NCBI GenBank assembly: GCA_030917245.1
Contig: JAUPVA010000004.1
Span: 1 to 17,677 of the forward strand
Reading direction: 5' to 3'
Length of the DNA stretch: 17,677 nucleotides
From: Patescibacteria group bacterium
GTDB taxonomy: Bacteria > Patescibacteriota > Saccharimonadia > Saccharimonadales > Saccharimonadaceae
Shown here piece after piece: positions 1 to 6,536 of the stretch. Position 1 is the stretch's first letter; the number at the start of each line of letters is the position of its first letter. Made by a program: the position numbers and the translations under genes. Below the pieces are notes generated by a model. It worked only from the letters and a program-made list of their open reading frames with translations, was not told where the DNA came from and made no database searches.

Positions 1-571
1 CTCCTGCGCTATTAAAGTATTCTATGGCACGAATTATTTGAGCCGGCGCATTTACCCCTTGAACGAGCGTATGTGCCACGTCAACGCGCATACCACCCCA
101 CCGCTCATTGAGTATTTTAATGAAGTCGGTAAAACCAGCCGATTGAGTACTCGAAATAACTCCGACATACGATGGAAGTTCAGGCAGTTGTCGCTTTCGG
201 CTGTCATCAAACAGTCCTTCTGCCTCAAGTCTCTTTTTTAAGAGCTCAAAGCTCCGCTTAATGCTCCCCTCGCCGACCGGCTGGACGGATTGTATACTGA
301 CGCTGAAACCCCATTTGTCACTCAATCGCGGACGTCCGACGACGGCGATTATCATGCCGTCTTCAATTGGTTGGCGAACTTGAAATACCGACCCAAAAAA
401 ATCGACGGCCGAATGCTCATCCTTAAGTTTAAAGCGCACCCATTTTCCTTGCCGCACATTATAGCCAGAAACTTCGCCTACAATAACGATGTTTGGCATC
501 GCGTAGTCGAACGTCTGGTTCACCAGCGCTACAAAATCGCTAACGCTTAAACGAACTTGCTGATTTTCCAT
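1..571 (-). CDS. xseA: Exodeoxyribonuclease VII large subunit, N-terminal part (cut by window edge)
   Basis: Translating the minus strand from the ATG at 571 gives 190 codons open to the window edge, so the gene continues to the left. Residues about 8-105 match the XseA OB-fold DNA-binding domain (VSDFVALVN at the start, then IVIVGEVSGYN and KWVRFKLKD). Residues about 105-145 hold the family link and the start of the catalytic domain (KKRLEAEGLFDD, then YVGVISSTQSAGFTDF). Exonuclease VII degrades single-stranded DNA in both directions as a complex of one large and several XseB subunits; xseB is not in view. The start overlaps the end of the upstream flippase-like gene by 32 bases, which suggests co-transcription. 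An in-frame ATG five codons upstream (586) is an alternative. Neither start has a clear Shine-Dalgarno (SD) sequence. Plus-strand ORFs here are antisense shadows. Confidence 0.9.
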   Translation of the reverse strand, partial: MENQQVRLSVSDFVALVNQTFDYAMPNIVIVGEVSGYNVRQGKWVRFKLKDEHSAVDFFGSVFQVRQPIEDGMIIAVVGRPRLSDKWGFSVSIQSVQPVGEGSIKRSFELLKKRLEAEGLFDDSRKRQLPELPSYVGVISSTQSAGFTDFIKILNERWGGMRVDVAHTLVQGVNAPAQIIRAIEYFNSAG

Positions 572-1583
572 ATTTTGCCAATGCATTCTGATAGAAGAAG
601 TACCCCACCGCTATCGTAACGATTAAAATTATCACTCTCGTTAGTACGATTCCGGCAATCGCCGCTCCGCTTGCTATACCAGCCGTAGCCAGAAACGCCA
701 CCATGATTGCTTCATATGCGCCAGCACCGCCAGGAGTCACAACAATAAATCCTGCAACGCTTGCCAGTACATAGGCGATAAGCAGTGGCGCAGGATTCAC
801 CGGAGTCCCCAGAGCCATAAACGTAATCCAAAACAAAAGCGCATCGGCTGCCGTAAACAGTACCGCCCAAATTACTGGCACAAGCAGTATCCGATAGTCT
901 CGCTTCAGGCCTAGGTAATCGTCATGGATATCCTCAAAAAAATCATAAATTTTTGCTTCCCGAACGAGTATCCGTTTTCTCCCGCGCGTGAGCTTGCGAG
1001 TAGTACGATTAATCACCTTCGACGAGCGGTCGGCGAACCAATGCATTCGCGATTGGCTACTTACCACGTATATCAAGCCAATCGTAGCGAGAATCATAAA
1101 CGTCACGATTGACGAACTCACCAAAATCATCACTCGGTTTATATTTCCGTCGACTGTTACCGCTAAGACTGAAACGGCAATCAACAATGCCGAGGCAATG
1201 AAACCAGCAACATATCGTACTACCTGGGCTGATGCAGCGCGGCCTGGGCTGACTCCTAACTTCTTAAGTCGCCATGTCATATATGAAATTCCACTCACTC
1301 CCCCTGATGGAAGCGTATGATTCACGAAGTTGAGCTCAAGCGCCATTCTTGCCCGTTCATACCATTTCGTGGGCCGTATGGTTCCTTTGGCGGCCAGGTA
1401 CGTAAATACGATTTCGCTCGCTGCATAAAACGTAAATAACATCAGCGGAAGCGTGAACGCCAAGATGCCAAGATTGACTGTCCCGAGTAAGTGTAACGCT
1501 CGTTCGAGTTCGTGACGTGACAAGAAAAGAATCAACGCAACCAGCGTTAACGTGACCCAACTGATGATGGTTTTCACCGACAT
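540..1583 (-). CDS. Flippase-like / LPG synthase transmembrane-domain family integral membrane protein
   Basis: About 347 residues, largely hydrophobic, with roughly seven or eight predicted membrane helices. Two family signatures are visible: ELNFVNHTLPSGG near residues 83-95, and TPGGAGAYEA near 284-293. They are typical of the UPF0104 / lysylphosphatidylglycerol-synthase TM-region family (also called AglD-like or flippase-like). These proteins are thought to move or modify lipid-linked substrates. No C-terminal aminoacyl-transferase domain is present, so this is not a full MprF, and the substrate cannot be read from sequence. The frame is open from an ATG at 1613. I prefer the ATG at 1583 because a TATAAT box lies 7 bases upstream of it. 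A GTG at 1577 preceded by AAAGGA at good spacing is a competing start. The 3' end overlaps xseA. Confidence 0.85.
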   Translation of the reverse strand: MSVKTIISWVTLTLVALILFLSRHELERALHLLGTVNLGILAFTLPLMLFTFYAASEIVFTYLAAKGTIRPTKWYERARMALELNFVNHTLPSGGVSGISYMTWRLKKLGVSPGRAASAQVVRYVAGFIASALLIAVSVLAVTVDGNINRVMILVSSSIVTFMILATIGLIYVVSSQSRMHWFADRSSKVINRTTRKLTRGRKRILVREAKIYDFFEDIHDDYLGLKRDYRILLVPVIWAVLFTAADALLFWITFMALGTPVNPAPLLIAYVLASVAGFIVVTPGGAGAYEAIMVAFLATAGIASGAAIAGIVLTRVIILIVTIAVGYFFYQNALAKYGKSASSFKR

Positions 1584-1590
1584 TCCTTTC

Positions 1591-1620
1591 ATTATACGGC
1601 TCTTAATACACATAAGACAA
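1591..1620 (-). promoter_or_regulatory. Promoter of the flippase-like gene
   Basis: On the minus strand a TTGTCT -35 box (1620-1615) is followed after 18 bases by a perfect TATAAT -10 box (1596-1591). The expected transcription start, about 7 bases further on, falls at or next to the ATG at 1583, predicting a leaderless mRNA. The -35 box overlaps that of the divergent methyltransferase promoter. Confidence 0.6.
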
Positions 1621-1642
1621 ACCCCGCTTCAGAGGGTATACT
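1614..1642 (+). promoter_or_regulatory. Promoter of the TRM11-like methyltransferase gene
   Basis: AAGACA (1614-1619, 4 of 6 matches to the -35 consensus), a 17-base spacer, then TATACT (1637-1642). The ATG at 1651 begins 8 bases after the -10 box. The purine run AGAGGG lies 14 bases before the ATG, too far to serve as a ribosome binding site. A leaderless transcript is therefore expected. Confidence 0.6.
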
Positions 1643-1650
1643 GTAAATAC

Positions 1651-2832
1651 ATGAATATCGTTGCCATACTCGGCCGTCAACCAGAACTCAGCCTTGCCGA
1701 ACTTGAAGGTCGGTTCGGGACCGATGCTGTCACTCCCTTCAGTCCTCTTGCGGCTACTCTCGCAGTTGATACTTTTGACGTCCAGCAATTTGGCGGCATT
1801 CAAAAAGCCGGAAAAGTTGTGGCTGAACTCGAACCCGCTTCATGGGATCGGCTTTCGCGTGACATCGTACAGCGTTACGCCAAAGAACTGAGAGGCGACG
1901 GAAAGTTGACCCTTGGCATCAGTGTTTATGGACGCCGCGACGTCGATGCGCGCAGTGTTGGGCGCACCGGTTTGGCGCTAAAGCAGGCCCTAAAAAAGCG
2001 TGGCCGCTCAGTACGGCTTGTCCCAAATGATGGCGCTGCTTTATCGACCGCGACATCTCACCACAATAAGCTCGGCCTGTCGGACAACAAGCTCGAAATT
2101 ATTATTGTCTACGGGCCAAAAAGCGTCATCGTCGCCGATAGTGTGGGGTCGCAGAATATTTCTGCCTTAGCGGCTCGTGACCAAGGCCGACCTAAACGCG
2201 ATGCTTTTGTTGGCATGCTGCCGCCCAAACTCGCCCTCATGATGATCAATATGTCGGGCATCACCACCAACGACAATACTCAACAAACCAACATGCGAAT
2301 CCTTGACCCGTTTTGCGGAACCGGCGTGCTTTTACAAGAAGCTGCCCTCCTAGGATATGACGTCTACGGAACCGATTTATCTGAAAAAATGGTCGATTAT
2401 TCAAAGGCCAACCTTGACTGGCTCGCCATAAAACATTCAATCGGTGCCGTTGAGGTTGAATCGGGTGATGCGATTGAACATCAGTGGTCTAAACCAATTC
2501 ATGCGGTAGTTGCCGAGACGTACCTTGGGCAGCCATTCAGTGCGCCGCCTGCACCCGACAAGTTAGATAAAGTACGTCGCAACGTCGACCATATCGTGGG
2601 CAATTTTCTTAAAAATATTGGCCCGCAGCTCGAATCGGGTACGCCACTATGCCTCGCGGTACCTGCTTGGCGCGACGGCTCCGGTCGGTTGACTCATCTT
2701 CCTGTAATTAAAAATCTCAGCTCACTCGGTTTTTCGTGGCAATCGCGCGGCCATGTTGATGTGCAAAAATTAATTTATTTTCGCGAAGACCAAATCGTTG
2801 CCCGCGAACTACTAATCATTGAAAAAACCTAA
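1651..2832 (+). CDS. TRM11-type SAM-dependent RNA methyltransferase-like protein
   Basis: 393 residues from the ATG at 1651; the frame stays open upstream to 1552, but that segment overlaps the divergent promoter. The C-terminal half has a class I methyltransferase core: LDPFCGTG (residues 218-225, SAM-binding motif I) followed by GTDLSEKMV, where the acidic residue should bind the ribose. Just before it lie ARDQGRPKRD (175-184) and LPPKLA (190-195), hallmarks of the TRM11/THUMP-associated methyltransferase family that modifies guanosine in tRNA. The N-terminal ~165 residues would be the THUMP-like RNA-binding part. The catalytic motif IV, (D/N)PPY in most relatives, appears as AETYLG (288-293), so the exact reaction and substrate are uncertain. 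The stop lies 2 bases from the stop of the convergent pilin gene. Confidence 0.8.
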   Translation: MNIVAILGRQPELSLAELEGRFGTDAVTPFSPLAATLAVDTFDVQQFGGIQKAGKVVAELEPASWDRLSRDIVQRYAKELRGDGKLTLGISVYGRRDVDARSVGRTGLALKQALKKRGRSVRLVPNDGAALSTATSHHNKLGLSDNKLEIIIVYGPKSVIVADSVGSQNISALAARDQGRPKRDAFVGMLPPKLALMMINMSGITTNDNTQQTNMRILDPFCGTGVLLQEAALLGYDVYGTDLSEKMVDYSKANLDWLAIKHSIGAVEVESGDAIEHQWSKPIHAVVAETYLGQPFSAPPAPDKLDKVRRNVDHIVGNFLKNIGPQLESGTPLCLAVPAWRDGSGRLTHLPVIKNLSSLGFSWQSRGHVDVQKLIYFREDQIVARELLIIEKT

Positions 2833-2834
2833 CG

Positions 2835-3332
2835 TTATATACAGCGCTCGACCGTAAAAGTATCTCGAATCGAAGCACCAGCAACTTCCGAACGGTAGCC
2901 CAGCACCACGTGCGGCGTAGCTGGCTGAGGTCCGGCGCCAGCATTATAACAATAGTAAAAATAGACTAAGCCTGTACCGCTACCAGCGTCAGCTGGCGAA
3001 ACAGGTGGAATGTTTGTCGGGTCTCTTGGTATCCTTCCGTAGCCAGTGCCAAGAAAGCCAAGCCACGCACCTCTGTCACTTGAGTCCCAGCCTCCAGGCC
3101 CGGTGCCACCATATGTCGGCGTGCCTTGCACGCCACCGTTATCAGCCTGATACAGCAGTAGCATTTTTTTAATCGTCGCTATGTCGGCTTTACGGTCCGC
3201 ATCGCGCGATCGCTGTTGCACATTCGAATACGCAACGACGGTAATAGCGGCCAGAATTCCAATCACAACCACCACTACCAGTAGCTCGACAATTGTAAAC
3301 CCTTTTTGTTTGCGTGCCCACGCGTTAGTCAT
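2835..3332 (-). CDS. Type IV prepilin / pseudopilin
   Basis: 165 residues. A short basic leader (RKQKG) is followed by a class III prepilin cleavage site, G11 then FTIVELLVV. Glu at mature position 5 is the residue needed for pilin assembly. A hydrophobic helix follows (about residues 12-35), then an amphipathic stretch (SRDADRKADIATIKK) like the pilin alpha-1 helix. The globular part is rich in Gly and Pro. It carries two cysteines (C128 and C164, the latter next to the C-terminus) that could form a disulfide loop. Prepilin peptidase (PilD), the PilB/PilT ATPases and other pil genes are not in this window, so this is a detached pilin gene. Whether it is a major or minor pilin cannot be told. 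It is transcribed divergently from rpmA. Confidence 0.85.
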   Translation of the reverse strand: MTNAWARKQKGFTIVELLVVVVVIGILAAITVVAYSNVQQRSRDADRKADIATIKKMLLLYQADNGGVQGTPTYGGTGPGGWDSSDRGAWLGFLGTGYGRIPRDPTNIPPVSPADAGSGTGLVYFYYCYNAGAGPQPATPHVVLGYRSEVAGASIRDTFTVERCI

Positions 3333-3338
3333 GGCATT

Positions 3339-3344
3339 ATTGTA
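3339..3344 (-). promoter_or_regulatory. -10 box of the pilin gene
   Basis: TACAAT on the minus strand ends 6 bases before the pilin ATG at 3332. There is no SD sequence between them, so a leaderless transcript is predicted. No convincing -35 box is seen. Confidence 0.4.
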
Positions 3345-3381
3345 GCACTGTCTGTGTTTTTCGTAGCGTCTTACCTACCCC

Positions 3382-3410
3382 TTGTAAAAAACCACGTTCT
3401 TTAGTACAAT
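3382..3410 (+). promoter_or_regulatory. Promoter of rpmA
   Basis: TTGTAA (3382-3387), a 17-base spacer and TACAAT (3405-3410). The expected start near 3417 leaves a leader of about 30 bases, which carries the AAAAGGAGAA ribosome binding site (3435-3444) ahead of the ATG at 3448. This is a conventional leadered promoter, unlike several of its neighbours. Confidence 0.65.
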
Positions 3411-3447
3411 TTACTAGATTGTTTCATAAACTTTAAAAGGAGAAGCT

Positions 3448-3720
3448 ATGTCACACGTCAAAGCAGGTGGTTCGTCTAAGAACATCCACAACAATGCCGG
3501 CGCCCGCCTGGGTGTCAAACGCTTCGGTGGCCAAAAGGTCAACGTAGGTGAAGTATTGGTCCGCCAAACTGGTTCAACAAAAGTCGCTGGACCTGGTACT
3601 TTTATGAGCCGTAACTTTACGATTCACGCCGCCGTTGAAGGTGTCGTATCGTTCAACAAAGTTAAGACTCGCCGCTTTACCGGTAAAACAGCACCTCGCA
3701 CACAGGTAAGCGTCCAATAA
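3448..3720 (+). CDS. rpmA: Large-subunit ribosomal protein bL27
   Basis: 90 residues. The N-terminus AGGSSKN and the core RLGVKRFGGQ (about 20-29) followed by VNVGEVLVRQ are diagnostic for bL27. Its N-terminal tail reaches the peptidyl-transferase centre of the 50S subunit. There is no Firmicutes-type N-terminal extension that needs cleavage. The basic C-terminal half (VKTRRFTGKTAPR) fits rRNA binding. A strong SD sits before the ATG. In most bacteria rpmA follows rplU (bL21); here it is a single-gene unit with its own promoter and terminator, between a pilin gene and an unknown gene. Confidence 0.95.
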   Translation: MSHVKAGGSSKNIHNNAGARLGVKRFGGQKVNVGEVLVRQTGSTKVAGPGTFMSRNFTIHAAVEGVVSFNKVKTRRFTGKTAPRTQVSVQ

Positions 3721-3735
3721 TACGCTCGCTTATTC

Positions 3736-3770
3736 AAAAATACCCCCTTTTCTGGGGGTATTTTTTTTAT
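3736..3770. terminator. Bidirectional intrinsic terminator
   Basis: A perfect 12-base-pair stem, AAAAATACCCCC (3736-3747) with GGGGGTATTTTT (3754-3765), has a 6-base loop TTTTCT. A T-run continues past the 3' arm on the plus strand. The A-run on the left gives the minus strand a U-tract too. It lies 15 bases after the rpmA stop and about 20 bases after the stop of the convergent gene, so it can end both transcripts. Confidence 0.92.
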
Positions 3771-3788
3771 TACGTCACAACTTGGGGT

Positions 3789-4790
3789 CTATAGCTTCAT
3801 GTTTTGCAGTGAACGAGTATACTGACTAAGCGTCGTCTGGACCTGTTCAGCCACATGCGAAATTCGGCGGTGAAGCTCATGTTTCCCTTCCAGGCTAGAG
3901 CCAGCTTCATCGACTAAGCCCATTAAGACACGAAGTGGATAAATCGCCTCTTCCTCTATAAGCTGTGTCGAACGACGTACCTGTAGCGCTGTTTCTTCAA
4001 GCCTATCAGATTCAGTAGCGAATAAACTCGAACGGGTATCGAGCTGACCTTCAAGCGCGACTATAGCTCGCATACTCGAGCTCGCTTCTTCGGCGAGCTC
4101 GTTCATTCGGCGCCATGCAGCGTGAATATCTTGGTTAATGGCGTCGATATCTATCATCTCACGCCTCGAAATGTCCACGAGTTCGTCCATGACATGAGAT
4201 ACAACCCGTTGCTCGGCTTGACTGAGTTCCATCAGGTCGCTCAGTTTACGACGTGCCAGTTGCATGGTCTCTTCATTTAGGTGTTCGGTAGTTTCTTCCT
4301 CTTCGACAACTTCGTTGTCATCAGCTTCAGCTGATTCCTGCTCTGGCTCATTATCACCGAGCTCGATTGATACGTCACTCCCCTTGACGGCATCGTGGCC
4401 TAGCTCATTCAGCAGATGTATATCATCATGGTGGGCACGTAATCGGTCAATCGGAAAATCTTCAGTCTCTTGGTCAGACAATAGCTCAGCTTCTACATTT
4501 GAAACAAACGTACCAAAATCGCGCGGATTCATTATTATCGTCTTCTTTACTGTTTCACCTTCAACAACAAATTCCACTTCTCGCCTATCTTCTCCCTCGG
4601 CAAGTGGCGTAATTCCTAACTCAGGCAGCTTCGCGTTAATGACCGCTTGAATGTCGTTATCAGTCGCTCCGGTGTCAAGCAACTCACGCACGAACAACTC
4701 TAGGTCATCGAGTTCGCTTTTATCGAGCACCTTCGGTTCGATGTCTTCTGGATTGCCTGTGGTGGCTTCAGGGGTAAATTGTTCTTTCAT
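3789..4790 (-). CDS. Hypothetical acidic, helical cytoplasmic protein
   Basis: 333 residues; I do not recognise the family. There is no signal peptide or membrane segment. Residues about 24-62 look like a small helical domain. Residues about 146-170 are a very acidic, probably disordered linker (EVVEEEETTE). From about 172 to the end the protein is almost wholly helical, with heptad-like spacing and charged residues (AEQRVVSHVMDELVDISRRE, MRAIVALEGQLDTR), which suggests a coiled coil or helical bundle. It lies directly downstream of an orphan response regulator but has its own strong promoter. AAAGGTCCT before the ATG is a modest ribosome binding site. A partner or scaffold role is possible but unsupported by any motif. 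Confidence 0.75.
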   Translation of the reverse strand: MKEQFTPEATTGNPEDIEPKVLDKSELDDLELFVRELLDTGATDNDIQAVINAKLPELGITPLAEGEDRREVEFVVEGETVKKTIIMNPRDFGTFVSNVEAELLSDQETEDFPIDRLRAHHDDIHLLNELGHDAVKGSDVSIELGDNEPEQESAEADDNEVVEEEETTEHLNEETMQLARRKLSDLMELSQAEQRVVSHVMDELVDISRREMIDIDAINQDIHAAWRRMNELAEEASSSMRAIVALEGQLDTRSSLFATESDRLEETALQVRRSTQLIEEEAIYPLRVLMGLVDEAGSSLEGKHELHRRISHVAEQVQTTLSQYTRSLQNMKL

Positions 4791-4825
4791 AGGACCTTTT
4801 TTTGTTTTCGTTGAATACTAAACAT

Positions 4826-4854
4826 ATAATAGCAAAAAATTGCCATAAAGTCAA
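4826..4854 (-). promoter_or_regulatory. Promoter of the acidic helical protein gene
   Basis: TTGACT (4854-4849), a 17-base spacer and TATTAT (4831-4826) form the best consensus promoter in the window. The -35 box occupies the loop of the inverted repeat at 4839-4869, and the U-tract of that terminator lies in the spacer. The predicted leader is about 30 bases. Confidence 0.75.
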
Positions 4855-4869
4855 TATGCTTATGGCAAT
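4834..4869 (-). terminator. Probable intrinsic terminator of the response regulator gene
   Basis: Perfect 10-base inverted repeat: ATTGCCATAA (minus strand 4869-4860) and TTATGGCAAT (4848-4839), separated by 11 bases and followed by a run of T. It starts about 20 bases after the stop of the response regulator gene. The stem is AT-rich, so termination may be partial. It overlaps the next gene's promoter. Confidence 0.6.
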
Positions 4870-4889
4870 ATGTGTTGTGAGGTCGTAGA

Positions 4890-5291
4890 TTACTGAGTTG
4901 GCGCTACTTGTTTATCAATTCCAAGGTGGAATTTAACTCGCTCAATAACGTCACCTATAACGACTTGGCTTTTGACCAAGTAGTCATCGACTCCTAAGCT
5001 CTCAGCCCGTTCTTTATCTTTAGGCTGGCTCAGCGCTGTGAGCATGATAACTCGGATGTTCGTCGTATCAGGAGTATTTCGCAAGATATCAAGGACATCG
5101 AAACCAGATATCTTTGGCATCATTGCGTCCAGCAGCACTAGGTCGGGCTTGTAGTCGATTGCAGCACTAAGGGCATCTTCGCCATTATTCACTTCTTTAA
5201 CCTGGAAGCCTTCTAATTCGAGTCGTGAGCGGTAGACGCTGGCTAATGCCGTGTCGTCCTCTACTAATAATATTTTTTTATTCATGTCCAT
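4890..5291 (-). CDS. Single-domain (REC-only) response regulator
   Basis: 133 residues that make one CheY-like receiver domain with no output domain. The acidic pocket is D12/D13 (LLVEDD), the phosphoacceptor is D55 (LLLDAMMP), and the switch residues T85 (MLTA) and K107 (YLVK) are present, so it should be phosphorylatable. No histidine kinase gene is in the window. Output must go through protein contact, as with CheY, PilG/PilH or Spo0F-type proteins. A link to type IV pilus control is conceivable given the pilin gene nearby, but only as a guess. ATG at 5291 and ATG at 5285 (two codons later) are both possible starts. The upstream AGGGAA is a weak ribosome binding site. Confidence 0.92.
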   Translation of the reverse strand: MDMNKKILLVEDDTALASVYRSRLELEGFQVKEVNNGEDALSAAIDYKPDLVLLDAMMPKISGFDVLDILRNTPDTTNIRVIMLTALSQPKDKERAESLGVDDYLVKSQVVIGDVIERVKFHLGIDKQVAPTQ

Positions 5292-5300
5292 ATGTTCCCT

Positions 5301-5329
5301 ATTCTAGCGCCATTATGCTAATGGTACAA
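5301..5329 (-). promoter_or_regulatory. Promoter of the response regulator gene with embedded palindrome
   Basis: TTGTAC (5329-5324), a 17-base spacer and TAGAAT (5306-5301). The spacer is nearly filled by the palindrome CCATTA-GCA-TAATGG (5324-5310). That position suits an operator that would block or bend the promoter. The expected transcript starts only a few bases before the ATG at 5291. Confidence 0.55.
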
Positions 5330-5341
5330 CAATTACATCTA

Positions 5342-6529
5342 CTAGGCTGCGCCAACAGCCTTAAGCGCTGCTTCTAGCTGTGGATCTTTGCCTGCATCTA
5401 AATCGGCTTGGGTCAAACCAGCTTCGACGTCAGGCTTTACCCCATTCTTATCAACATTTGCACCACTTGGAGTGTACCATCGCTTAATCGTTACCTTTAA
5501 CAGCGACCCGTTTGACAGTGGTATTAGCTCCTGCACTGTCCCCTTACCAAATGTTTTTTCACCGACAATTACCGATGCTCTATAGTGCTTGAGTGCTCCG
5601 GCAACAATTTCGGTGGCACTGGCTGACCCAGCATTAACAATCACCGCGGTCTTCATACCGGACAAAATGTCCTCGCCTTTACTCATAAGCTTTTGCTCAC
5701 CACCGTTGTTGGCTCGAACACTGACGACCAGTTTATCATTGAGCCACATACCCGCTACTCCGGGGGCGGCATCGAGATATCCGCCACCGTTCCCGCGCAT
5801 GTCAACAATTAGCTTGGTAGTGCCTTTTTGTTTTAAATCTTCAACGGTTTTTCGAACAAGTTCGACTGTATTCTGATCAAATCGATTGAGTGTGACAATT
5901 CCGACGTTGCCGCGTTGCTCACTCGATACACTTGGGTTATTAATTTCTTCTCGAGTAATCGTAAATTCCTTCGGTTCTCCAGCGCGTTTGACGGTTAATT
6001 TAACCGATGTGCCGATTTCTCCGCGAATAACTCGAACCGTGCGTTCTGCATCCCAGCCTTCGACCGCTTCGTCATTGACCGCTAAGATCGCATCGCCAGC
6101 GTGAAGTCCGGCTTTTTCAGCCGGATTATCCGGAAGAGTCCGTATGATAGTTGGCTGCTTATTACGCACACCAACTTCCGCACCAATACCACCACCGATT
6201 TCACCAGATAGTTCCTTATTGAATTCATCCGCCTCTTTGGTGTCGAAGTAAACGGTGTACGGATCACCAACTGCCGCTACCATGCCCTGCTTTGCACCTT
6301 CAATTAATTTGTCGTCGTCGATTTTTCCGTTGTAGTGGCTTTTTAATGTTCGGTAGGCATCTTGCAACGACTCATCGTTAAGGGTACCGGATTCGACATT
6401 TATGCCAATTACGGGCGCGACGTACGCCCACAGCTGTTGTGAGCGGGTACCTAACACGAAACCGATAAACAATACCGCAAGTACCAGAAGCGCAACATAG
6501 GCGCGCGAAAGCTCTACCTTTTTTTCCAT
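5342..6529 (-). CDS. C-terminal processing protease, S41 family (CtpA-like) with PDZ domain
   Basis: 397 residues from the ATG at 6535, or 395 from the ATG at 6529, which I prefer because a TATACT box lies 7 bases upstream of it. Numbering is from 6535. Residues about 12-30 form a signal anchor that places the enzyme outside the membrane. A helical segment (50-100, GDPYTVYF) precedes a PDZ domain (about 112-190, GGGIGAEVG then AGLHAGDAILAVN) that should bind substrate C-termini. The S41 core follows: VDMRGNGGG (245-252), NAGSASATE with catalytic Ser306, and FGKGTVQ with Lys331 and Gln335, the expected Ser-Lys dyad spacing. Length is normal for CtpA/CtpB. In Firmicutes ctpB lies just after ftsEX; here a CHAP hydrolase intervenes. 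Substrates may include the neighbouring murein hydrolase (inference). Confidence 0.93.
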   Translation of the reverse strand: MEKKVELSRAYVALLVLAVLFIGFVLGTRSQQLWAYVAPVIGINVESGTLNDESLQDAYRTLKSHYNGKIDDDKLIEGAKQGMVAAVGDPYTVYFDTKEADEFNKELSGEIGGGIGAEVGVRNKQPTIIRTLPDNPAEKAGLHAGDAILAVNDEAVEGWDAERTVRVIRGEIGTSVKLTVKRAGEPKEFTITREEINNPSVSSEQRGNVGIVTLNRFDQNTVELVRKTVEDLKQKGTTKLIVDMRGNGGGYLDAAPGVAGMWLNDKLVVSVRANNGGEQKLMSKGEDILSGMKTAVIVNAGSASATEIVAGALKHYRASVIVGEKTFGKGTVQELIPLSNGSLLKVTIKRWYTPSGANVDKNGVKPDVEAGLTQADLDAGKDPQLEAALKAVGAA

Positions 6530-6536
6530 TAGCATA

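Noticed and set aside
38-550. Two plus-strand ORFs that could be small genes
   Set aside because: The minus strand carries a continuous xseA reading frame over the whole stretch with clear XseA motifs; the plus-strand ORFs lack family features and ribosome binding sites.
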